Assembly (NCBI GenBank): GCA_964292325.1
Contig: CAXYVG010000025.1
Location: 1-38,022, forward strand
Origin: CTSoil-075 sp964292325
GTDB taxonomy: Bacteria > Bacillota > Negativicutes > DSM-13327
Reading direction: 5' to 3'
Length of the DNA: 38,022 nt
Shown here: positions 22,090 through 29,969 of the stretch, piece after piece
How positions within the stretch are numbered: position 1 is the first letter of the stretch
Layout of the letters: every line of letters begins with the position of its first letter
Notes under the pieces: model-generated
Seen by the model: the letters and a program-made list of their open reading frames with translations, nothing else
Told to the model about the DNA's origin: nothing
Database searches by the model: none
Position numbers and translations under genes: made by a program

Positions 22090-23172
22090 TTATGATCGAC
22101 ATAACATCTCAATTCTCGTGGAAATATCTGGTAAATCAGCAATTTCATCAGAACATCCAGCCTTCACTACAGCCTGAGGCATACCGTAGACCGTACAAGT
22201 ACGTTCACTCTGTGCTATACAGTAGCAATTACAACTTTGCTTCATTTCCATAACACCTAGCTTCCCGTCACGCCCCATTCCGGTAAGGATAATCACCAAA
22301 ATATGTTTCCCCCTGCCAATGCTGGCAACTGACTGAAATAAAACATCAGCAGCTGGTCGAACACCATGAACAGGAGGGGTAGACTGCAGTGTAATCAGGA
22401 CTCTCCCCCCCGATTTTGCCACTGTCATGTGCTGATCACCTGGTGCAATGAATACTTTCCCCATCGATACTTCATCGCCGTCCTGTGCTTCTACAACCTG
22501 TAAATTACATTTTTTATCCAGCATCGTCGCTAATACTTTTGTGAAATTCTTCGGCATATGCTGAACAATCAGTATCGGCTGTTTTAGATCAGCAGGCAGT
22601 GTAGTTAACACTACATCTAACGCTTCTGGTCCCCCAGTCGATACAGCAATCACAATAAGTTCCACATTCTTAGGAATCATCTTATAGGATTTCTTAATCT
22701 CATGATTTTTTTCAAAAGTAGCAGCGATATACCCATTTTTTTTGACCTGAATTGCTAGAAAAAGTTCATGCAATGTATTGCATAAAAAGGCACTATTATC
22801 TTCTACATTACCATCTAGTGGTTTCAAGATAAAGTCTAAAGCTCCCTTTCTTAGAGCCGCAACGGTATTGGCAGCACTTTCTGATCCACCACTGCTGATC
22901 ATAATAACAACAATATCTGAATATAATTTTTTAATCTGATCCAATACTTCCAGACCATCAATCTCCGGCATAATAACATCTAGTAAAACAACATCAAACG
23001 CTTGCTTTTCTAAATACTGCAAGGCAAGTTTCCCATTGGAAGCTGTCTGAATTGCAATGGCTAAACCAGTATCATTGACAGCCGCTGACAATATCTTTCG
23101 ATATACAATGGTATCATCTACTACTAGTACTTTTAATTTTTCCAATTCCTCCACCTGCCAGTCTATATCCAA
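22090..23172 (-). CDS. cheB: Chemoreceptor methylesterase/response regulator CheB
   Basis: A receiver (about 12-130) with Asp19-Asp20 and acceptor Asp65 is joined to the methylesterase domain (about 168-358) with catalytic Ser178 (VSTGGPEAL), His205 (QHMPKNF) and Asp302 (LTGMGRDGKLG). The start is TTG at 23172, three bases after the MCP stop, without a strong Shine-Dalgarno site, so translation is probably coupled. Near residues 311-322 KQSCNCYCIAQSE replaces the usual AQDE stretch and adds three cysteines, which is unusual for the family but lies outside the triad. Confidence 0.94.
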   Translation of the reverse strand: MDIDWQVEELEKLKVLVVDDTIVYRKILSAAVNDTGLAIAIQTASNGKLALQYLEKQAFDVVLLDVIMPEIDGLEVLDQIKKLYSDIVVIMISSGGSESAANTVAALRKGALDFILKPLDGNVEDNSAFLCNTLHELFLAIQVKKNGYIAATFEKNHEIKKSYKMIPKNVELIVIAVSTGGPEALDVVLTTLPADLKQPILIVQHMPKNFTKVLATMLDKKCNLQVVEAQDGDEVSMGKVFIAPGDQHMTVAKSGGRVLITLQSTPPVHGVRPAADVLFQSVASIGRGKHILVIILTGMGRDGKLGVMEMKQSCNCYCIAQSERTCTVYGMPQAVVKAGCSDEIADLPDISTRIEMLCRS

Positions 23173-23175
23173 TTC

Positions 23176-25182
23176 TTATACTTTAAATCGTTGCGCTAAA
23201 TATCCAAGTTTATTCGAAACGTCAACTAGTTCATCCGCTGCTTTACTGGTTTCAGCGCCCTTAATCGCCGTATTATTTGATGCCTTGCTAATTTCCCCCA
23301 TACTTCTTGATATTTCTTCTACATTGACGGCGATTTCCTGAGAAGTCTTCGAAACATCTCCCATTCGAACGGATGCATTTTCAATACTTTTAGCAACATC
23401 CCCTGCTGTAATCGATAGTTCACCAATTGAGCGAGCCATTTCCCTCACTCCTTGGCCAGTTTCCGAAGCGCTATGAGCCATACTACGCGAATTTTCAGCA
23501 ATATCGCCAATTTCAGTCGTGATTAGGTTAACTTTTTCGGCAGCTGTAATGATAGCGGTAGAAATATCGCTAACTACTGCCGATTGTTCGGTTACGGATG
23601 CAGCAATATTATTGGTATTTTTATTGATCTTACTAATTACTTCTGTAATACCAGCTACAGCCAATACTGCATCTCCCATTTCTGACTGCATTGTCTCAAT
23701 TTGATTTGCAATTTCATCCGTTGCCCCTGCCGTCTGTTTTGCTAGTTCCTTTACTTCACTTGCGACTACTGCAAATCCTCTACCTGCATCTCCCGCTCCT
23801 GCCGCTTCAATTGCAGCATTTAAAGCTAACATATTTGTCTGATCGGCAATATCATTAATCAAGTTGACTATTTTACCAATTTTCTTTGATAAACTACTTA
23901 AATTTTCAATAATAATCGTCGTTTCCTTGGCCCTAAGCTCAGCCTCTTTTGCCACATTAATAGAGCCCTCGCAATTTTTGCCTACATCGCTCAACGAAAT
24001 ATTAATTTCTTTGACAGCAACGACTACATTATCTACGGAACTAGAGACATCTCTCGCTGAACCAGACACTACCGTAATACCGCCTGATATCTGCTCCACT
24101 GATAAATTAAGTTGAGCCAAATTAACAGATGCCTGTTCAGATGATGCCGCCAAATTGTCAATAGTTGCTGATATTTCTTCTGTTGCCACTGAAATCATAT
24201 TAATATTACCGCTACTTTCCAGCACTGCAGTAGCAGCATTCTTTACTCCTACGGTAATACCAATTGCTGCATCATTGGCTCCTGCAACCACAGCACTCAT
24301 TTCTTCACTATTTGCTGCCACCGTCTCTGCAACAGCAAGCATACTCGTTGACGAGTTATTTAAGATTAATGTGGTATCGTGAATTTCCTTTGTCATTTGA
24401 TGCATTACACTAACTAACCGATTAAAAGACTTCATCAGAAGACCAATTTCATCTTCAGAATCTACCTGTCCTTGTATGGTAAGATCCCCCTGTTCAACCT
24501 TCGCCATCAGCAGTTGCACTTTATTCACAGGGTTCGTAATTTTCTTTGTGATAAACACTGCGAGCAGACTCGCTATCATGATAGTAACTACGATCAACGT
24601 CAACATGGTGTGAATTGCATTTTTTACTACAACAGAATTGTTTCCCGCTTTTCTTTTGGCATCCTCTGTTTTTAAATCCATTAACTTATCAATACTATCA
24701 CTAACTTCAAGTGACAAGGCATTCCCAATACCAGTATACATTATATACGCTTTTTCATCGTCCCCTTCTTGAACAGCTGACAGCAACTCTTCCCGAGCTA
24801 TATTCCATTTTCCTTTTATGGTTTTTAAATGATTGAATTCTTGACGCATCTCTTCTGAACGAATACTATTTTCAAATTCTAATAATTCCTTCTCCATATC
24901 ATTATCCATTTGACGAAGCTTTACAAAGTATTCGTTACGTCTTTCTTTGTTTTTTTCCATTATGATTTGTCCGAGATTGACTCGTATCCGATGAAAATCC
25001 ATAGCAGCCTGTCCAAAATTACTTAATGGAACAGTGTTCATTTCATATAATTCTTTGTCAACAACTTCTACATTTTGAATATTAACAATACCAATAATAC
25101 CTACTATACCAGTAAGAATGACTACTAGTAAAAAACTGATTGTTAGTTTTTTTGCTATTTTTAAGTTATTAAACCAATTCAT
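23176..25182 (-). CDS. mcp: Methyl-accepting chemotaxis protein (668 aa)
   Basis: Membrane segments at about 11-33 and 190-212 flank a helical sensor of the four-helix-bundle type (about 34-189). A HAMP domain (212-265) is followed by a long signalling hairpin (280-650) whose tip is DQTNMLALNAAIEAAGAGDA, then GRGFAVVASEVKELA. The bundle is of the long class, and there is no C-terminal CheR-tethering pentapeptide. Its ligand is not predictable. It lies between cheW and cheB, so it is the cognate receptor of this system. Confidence 0.94.
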   Translation of the reverse strand: MNWFNNLKIAKKLTISFLLVVILTGIVGIIGIVNIQNVEVVDKELYEMNTVPLSNFGQAAMDFHRIRVNLGQIIMEKNKERRNEYFVKLRQMDNDMEKELLEFENSIRSEEMRQEFNHLKTIKGKWNIAREELLSAVQEGDDEKAYIMYTGIGNALSLEVSDSIDKLMDLKTEDAKRKAGNNSVVVKNAIHTMLTLIVVTIMIASLLAVFITKKITNPVNKVQLLMAKVEQGDLTIQGQVDSEDEIGLLMKSFNRLVSVMHQMTKEIHDTTLILNNSSTSMLAVAETVAANSEEMSAVVAGANDAAIGITVGVKNAATAVLESSGNINMISVATEEISATIDNLAASSEQASVNLAQLNLSVEQISGGITVVSGSARDVSSSVDNVVVAVKEINISLSDVGKNCEGSINVAKEAELRAKETTIIIENLSSLSKKIGKIVNLINDIADQTNMLALNAAIEAAGAGDAGRGFAVVASEVKELAKQTAGATDEIANQIETMQSEMGDAVLAVAGITEVISKINKNTNNIAASVTEQSAVVSDISTAIITAAEKVNLITTEIGDIAENSRSMAHSASETGQGVREMARSIGELSITAGDVAKSIENASVRMGDVSKTSQEIAVNVEEISRSMGEISKASNNTAIKGAETSKAADELVDVSNKLGYLAQRFKV

Positions 25183-25224
25183 TCGACATATCCCCTTTCC
25201 AATCTGTGCCTATATTTATCTCAT

Positions 25225-25656
25225 TTACTCCATCTTTAATATCTTTGAAAGATTCAGCATTAATACGACTTCATGCTGTAGTTTAACAACTTTGTTAATA
25301 AAGCCACCTTCTATATCACCAATATTTGCTGGTGCTGTTTGATACATATCGGAAGTAACATCGATAACATCCCCCATTTTATCAATAAAAAAACCGACTT
25401 GATCAGGATGCATTGCATTTTTCTTTAAAATAATACAGTGGCTCTTTCTTTTTTCACTCGTTTCTTTAAACCGCAGTAACTGAGCCAAATCTACCAAGGT
25501 AACAATTTGTCCACGTAGATTAAGTAAGCCCACCACATGATCGAATGAGTTCGGCACAGGTGTATAGTCCACGTTTTTATTAATTTCTTTAGCCACCGCT
25601 ATATCAATCCCACAGAGACTACCTGAAAGATAAAAGGTTAATACTCTTTCGGTCAC
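25225..25656 (-). CDS. cheW: Coupling protein CheW
   Basis: The 143-residue single CheW domain has the SH3-like strands typical of the family: LTFYLSGSLCGIDIAVAKEI, VVGLLNLRGQIVTLVDLAQL and GFFIDKMGDVIDV. It starts with GTG at 25656, overlapping the cheA stop as GTGA, with GGGGAGG upstream. It links the receptor to the CheA kinase. Confidence 0.92.
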   Translation of the reverse strand: MTERVLTFYLSGSLCGIDIAVAKEINKNVDYTPVPNSFDHVVGLLNLRGQIVTLVDLAQLLRFKETSEKRKSHCIILKKNAMHPDQVGFFIDKMGDVIDVTSDMYQTAPANIGDIEGGFINKVVKLQHEVVLMLNLSKILKME

Positions 25657-28595
25657 TGCTCTCTTCCTCCCCTTAGAGTTTGTACCGCTACGATGTTCTC
25701 GAGCAAAGATGTTCGATCAAATTTACATACATAGGAGTCAAACCCAGCTTTTTGAAGATTTGTCCCTTGCTCCTGCTTCATTATAAAAGAAGTTAAAGCA
25801 ATGACAGGCAATGACGAAAGTTGCTCATCTGCTCGAATGGTTTTCACCATTTCTATGCCGTCCATTACGGGCATATTCAGATCACTCAATATCACATCAA
25901 TGTTATATTTTCTTATAATACCAAGTCCCTCTTTACCATTGTTTGCCGTAAGGATCTTGTAACCAGCCCATGCTAAATATTGTTTTTCTATTTGCATACA
26001 AATGGGTGCGTCTTCTACTAACAATATGCTTTTTCCGTTTCCTTGGATTCTCATACTACTGCTATTGGTATTATATTTTTGATCCATTAATTCAAATAGT
26101 TCATATAAATTTAGTACTAAAATAATTTTTTCTTTCCATATTAAAGAACCAAATAACCCTTGTACTCTAGGTTCTTTTTCATTGATTTCCAAATCAATTT
26201 CTACCGTATCCTGAATTTTTTCAACAATAATTCCTATAGGATATTCTACCATCTTAGGTATAATTACATATAGTTTTTTTGCTTTTGTTTGTTTCTTTGC
26301 TACTGGTAAGTAATCTTCTAGTTGTAGTAAAGGCAAAGCCTTACCTTGAAAATTCATGTATTGTTGCTTACCAATGACTTCAATTTTCTCTCGATCCAGT
26401 TCGTCAATTCTACTGATCATCGCCAAATTAAGTCCAAACGTTTCCGGTCCTGAACATTTGAATAACAAAAACTCTTGCCCTTCAAGAGTATGATTCGCAT
26501 TCAATATCTGCTTAGTCTCTAAGCCTTGAATATACTGATCCGCAAGTTTCAACTTAGCAGCTGCAGCGATCCCTTCTACATCGAGCACCATGACGACTTT
26601 ACCATTTCCTAAGATAGTCAATCCTAAATACTCCTTCATTTCTTCTAAATATTTAGGTAGAGGCTTAATTAAAATGTCCTCCTGATCATATATTTCATCA
26701 ACAATCAACCCAAACTGTTTCACTGTGCTTTTTAAAATTAGCACCCGAACGATTTGTTGCTGTGATGGTGCTGGAGTAGGTAATCCCAAGACAGTTGTTA
26801 AGTGTATAACAGGAATCAGCTTTCCTCTTAATCGTAATACCATATGATCTTGAATGTATTCAATTTCTCGGGTAGTATCTCCTGGTATAATACGCAGAAT
26901 TTCCTGCAAACTCAGCTGTGGTAACGCAAAGATTTGCTTTGAAATACCAATGGTTAGAGCCGGTATGATCGCCAATGTAAGGGGCAATGTTAAATGAAAA
27001 GTCGTCCCTTTCCCCCAAGTACTAAATACTTCAACGGTACCACCAAGTTTTTCAATATTGGATTTCGCTACGTCTAATCCTACCCCGCGACCAGAAATAT
27101 CAGTAACCTTATCCGCAGTGGAAAACCCAGGCAAGAAGATTAGTTTTTGTAATTCATACTCACTACTATATTGTGCTTGTTCTTGCGTGATGAGACCGCG
27201 TTCTATAGCTTTTTCTTTGACTCTTCCGAAATTAATACTAGTCCCATCGTCTGTAATATCAATAATTGCAAGCCCGCCCTGATAATATGCTTTGATCATA
27301 ATTTGTGCAATCGGAGGTTTGTTTCTTTCTTTGCGAACCTCTGGTGTTTCAATTCCATGCGACAAAGCATTTCGCAATAGATGTGTGATCGGATCAGAAA
27401 GTCCTTCTATAATGGACTTATCCATTTCTACCAACTTGCCTTCAATGTGAAAATCAACATGTTTACCCATACTTTTTGCTAATTCTCTTACAACACGAGG
27501 CATCGCATTCAATAGGCTACCTACTGTCTGCATTCGAGTACGCATCACTTGTCCCTGCAATTCAGTAGTGATACCATTAATATCTTGCAGTACAGAGCGA
27601 AGACCGGCAACCATATCAACATGGTCATCTAAAACATTTATCAATCGATTTTTTGCTAATACCAGTTCCCCAGACAAATTGACTAAATGATTCAGCAATG
27701 CTACATTGACTCGAATACTTTCCTCATATCCATCAGCATTTGTCTTTTTGCCACTCGCTTCTTCTTGATTATGATTCTCGCCTTTTTTGTCTTCAATGTG
27801 CAGATTTTGTTCTGCCACGTTACCTTCTACTACGTTCCATAGTTCTTCATCTTCTACATTATGATCTAATTGCACGATATCCGCTTGATTTACATTTAAT
27901 GTCATCAGAACAAGTGATTTCTCTAAAACCGTACTAAATAAAATGATATTACAGCCACCATGAGCAATATAGGAATTTATCACATTACCCACAGAAATAA
28001 TTTTCTTCATCATCTCAAATCGACGGCTTGTCTCTTCCGCTATATTTCCGGTGTTCTTCAACACTAATTTATATAATTTATGACCTTTTTTGCATAATTT
28101 AGCGAGTTCTTCCTTTTTTGAATCGTTATTACTCTTTTCTGTAAGCGATATAGATTGTTCTCTCACCACTTTACCAGGTGCTACACTCTGTTTTATAGGT
28201 TGACTAGAAGATGGACTTTGAGAAATAAATTGCGTCAAATTTTGTACTTCAAGACTAATATCATAATTTTTACTATCTGTAATGTTTTCAAACATCTCAT
28301 GAAGTTTGTCATTTGCTTTTAAAAGAGCCTCAATCATTTGGGAGGTGATTGCAAATTCCCCATTACGTATTTTACCTAATAAATTTTCCATACTATGCGA
28401 TAATTCTATAATTTTATGTAAACCAAAAAAACCCGCCGTTCCCTTAATGCTATGGGCAGAACGAAAGAGTGGATTGATTAAGCTATGATTTTCTTGGTCT
28501 TTTTCAATTTCTAGCAGAGAAGCTTCTATCTTTTCAACGTGTAGCTTTCCCTCAGCGGCAAATTCTTGTACTAATAACTCTTCGTTCAACAACAT
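25653..28595 (-). CDS. cheA: CheA histidine kinase with two CheW-like domains and a receiver (980 aa)
   Basis: The Hpt domain (1-105) has phospho-acceptor His48 in SAHSIKGTAGFFGL. Residues about 165-240 may be a CheY-binding P2-like domain. Dimerisation helices (290-355) and the ATPase (360-530) follow, with HLLRNALSHGIE and GRGVGLDV. The usual DDGxG box reads DDGTSI (449-454), so a normally conserved glycine is Ser. CheW-like domain 1 spans about 540-680, a second CheW-like domain about 705-840, and a receiver about 855-970 with acceptor Asp905. ATG 28595 is preferred over GTG 28601 by its spacing from AGAGG. This is the kinase core of the operon. Confidence 0.92.
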   Translation of the reverse strand: MLLNEELLVQEFAAEGKLHVEKIEASLLEIEKDQENHSLINPLFRSAHSIKGTAGFFGLHKIIELSHSMENLLGKIRNGEFAITSQMIEALLKANDKLHEMFENITDSKNYDISLEVQNLTQFISQSPSSSQPIKQSVAPGKVVREQSISLTEKSNNDSKKEELAKLCKKGHKLYKLVLKNTGNIAEETSRRFEMMKKIISVGNVINSYIAHGGCNIILFSTVLEKSLVLMTLNVNQADIVQLDHNVEDEELWNVVEGNVAEQNLHIEDKKGENHNQEEASGKKTNADGYEESIRVNVALLNHLVNLSGELVLAKNRLINVLDDHVDMVAGLRSVLQDINGITTELQGQVMRTRMQTVGSLLNAMPRVVRELAKSMGKHVDFHIEGKLVEMDKSIIEGLSDPITHLLRNALSHGIETPEVRKERNKPPIAQIMIKAYYQGGLAIIDITDDGTSINFGRVKEKAIERGLITQEQAQYSSEYELQKLIFLPGFSTADKVTDISGRGVGLDVAKSNIEKLGGTVEVFSTWGKGTTFHLTLPLTLAIIPALTIGISKQIFALPQLSLQEILRIIPGDTTREIEYIQDHMVLRLRGKLIPVIHLTTVLGLPTPAPSQQQIVRVLILKSTVKQFGLIVDEIYDQEDILIKPLPKYLEEMKEYLGLTILGNGKVVMVLDVEGIAAAAKLKLADQYIQGLETKQILNANHTLEGQEFLLFKCSGPETFGLNLAMISRIDELDREKIEVIGKQQYMNFQGKALPLLQLEDYLPVAKKQTKAKKLYVIIPKMVEYPIGIIVEKIQDTVEIDLEINEKEPRVQGLFGSLIWKEKIILVLNLYELFELMDQKYNTNSSSMRIQGNGKSILLVEDAPICMQIEKQYLAWAGYKILTANNGKEGLGIIRKYNIDVILSDLNMPVMDGIEMVKTIRADEQLSSLPVIALTSFIMKQEQGTNLQKAGFDSYVCKFDRTSLLENIVAVQTLRGGREQ

Positions 28596-28627
28596 AACCA
28601 CCTCTTTCTAACTAAAAGAAAATGTCC

Positions 28628-29605
28628 TTAGTCTACTACCCACTGATTGCGTCCGTTATTTTTTGCTTGATATAGTGCCCTATCAGCTTTCTCAATTAAC
28701 TCTTTATGCGAACTCGTTGGTTCAGGAATGAGTGTTGCAATACCTAGACTAATCGTTACATACGGTCCAATTGTAGAGGCTGTATGCTGTATTCTCATAT
28801 CTTCCACCCGTTGTCTTAGGCATTCTGCAACTTTCTTCGCACCTACATTACTTGTATTTCTAAGGGCTACCACAAATTCTTCCCCACCATATCGCGCTAC
28901 TAAATCGCCACTACGTGTTACTGTATCATTTAATATTCCAGCTACTTTGCGCAAACATTGATCACCTATTTGATGACCATATGTATCATTATAAAGTTTA
29001 AAAAAATCGACATCAATCATAATCACTGTTAATGGATCTTTATTACGTAACCCATAGCCCCACTCTCTTGCTAAATAATCTTCTAGACATCGGCGATTCG
29101 GTACTCCCGTTAATTCATCTACCATAGAAAGCACACGCAATTTTTCATTTGCTGCATTTAATTCCGACATAATATTTTCCATGATCTTCGTAGTTGCCTG
29201 CAATACGGAATTACGCTGTTCTAAATCGTATTGATATTTTAAAATACGCCGTCCTACTGAAAGCCGACTACTTAATTCTCTAGGATCGACCGGCTTAGTT
29301 AAAAAATCATCTGCGCCGGCATTAAAGCCACTTACCAAATCTTCAATATCGCTTTTAGCGGTCAGCATAATGACATGAGTATTAGCAGATTTTTCACTTC
29401 TCTTTATTTTTTTACATAATTCAAGGCCATCCATACCTGACATAATCCAATCAACTAACAAAATTAAAGGTTCATCAATCTCCTGTAACAACTTCCATGC
29501 TTCTTCACCATTACTGGCAAGTATCACCTCGTAATCCCATTCTTTGATCAACGTTGCAAGAATATTTAGGACCATTTTTTCATCATCAACAATTAATACC
29601 TTCAT
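28628..29605 (-). CDS. Response regulator diguanylate cyclase (REC-GGDEF, 325 aa)
   Basis: The receiver (1-120) carries VLIVDDEK and acceptor Asp52 (LLVDWIMSGMDGLEL). A coiled-coil linker (about 130-170) leads to a GGDEF domain (170-325) with active-site GGEEF in RYGGEEFVVAL. RSGD five residues before it is the RxxD inhibitory site for c-di-GMP. AAAGGTGA precedes ATG 29605; a longer upstream frame has no ribosome site. It is 32 bp before cheA, so it is the first gene of the chemosensory operon and probably receives phosphate from that CheA. Confidence 0.93.
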   Translation of the reverse strand: MKVLIVDDEKMVLNILATLIKEWDYEVILASNGEEAWKLLQEIDEPLILLVDWIMSGMDGLELCKKIKRSEKSANTHVIMLTAKSDIEDLVSGFNAGADDFLTKPVDPRELSSRLSVGRRILKYQYDLEQRNSVLQATTKIMENIMSELNAANEKLRVLSMVDELTGVPNRRCLEDYLAREWGYGLRNKDPLTVIMIDVDFFKLYNDTYGHQIGDQCLRKVAGILNDTVTRSGDLVARYGGEEFVVALRNTSNVGAKKVAECLRQRVEDMRIQHTASTIGPYVTISLGIATLIPEPTSSHKELIEKADRALYQAKNNGRNQWVVD

Positions 29606-29656
29606 GCAATTCACCTTTCTTTTAAAGATACACCCTTCTACTGATTTACTACATAT

Positions 29657-29688
29657 AAAAAAAGAAGTTGAGAGCCTTCCTCTCAACT
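29657..29688 (-). terminator. Strong terminator upstream of the diguanylate cyclase gene
   Basis: A 9-bp stem agttgagag/ctctcaact (29666-29674, 29680-29688) with a five-base loop is followed on the minus strand by TTCTTTTTTT. It ends transcription that enters from the right, about 50 bp before the gene at 29605. Confidence 0.85.
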
Positions 29689-29806
29689 ATTTATCATTTA
29701 CACTAATACAATACTACCATTTTAAACATACTTAATTTTTTATCTTCTATATTTTTTCATTTTTCCCTGCTATTTTTTTATATTTGTATAAATTATGCTA
29801 AGAAAA

Positions 29807-29894
29807 GACTTGGTTTCGACCAAATCCTCAGACGAAGGCAGAAGCCTTAGTCGTTCTTACTTGGAATCGACAAAGTGATATCCTTTCTGATTCC
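29807..29894 (-). ncRNA. Structured RNA candidate between two terminators
   Basis: Minus-strand reading gives three hairpins in a row: GGAAUC/GAUUCC with an inner AAAG/CUUU (29863-29894), GAC-AAGGC/GCCUU-GUC (29831-29852) and GAUUUGGU/ACCAAGUC with loop CGAA (29807-29826). The last has a G-U pair that becomes an A-C mismatch on the plus strand, so the minus strand is favoured. I do not recognise a known riboswitch. It might be the leader of the diguanylate cyclase operon or a stand-alone small RNA. Confidence 0.3.
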
Positions 29895-29897
29895 GCA

Positions 29898-29941
29898 AAA
29901 AAAGTCTGATTCCTATTATAAAAACAGGATCAGACTTTTTT
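29898..29941. terminator. Terminator of clpB, bidirectional
   Basis: The arms agtctgattcct and aggatcagact form an 11-bp stem with one bulged T, flanked by six or seven A and T. On the minus strand it ends the clpB transcript, 29 bp after the stop codon. Confidence 0.85.
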
Positions 29942-29969
29942 GAGTATCATATTTTATTTCGTATTTATT

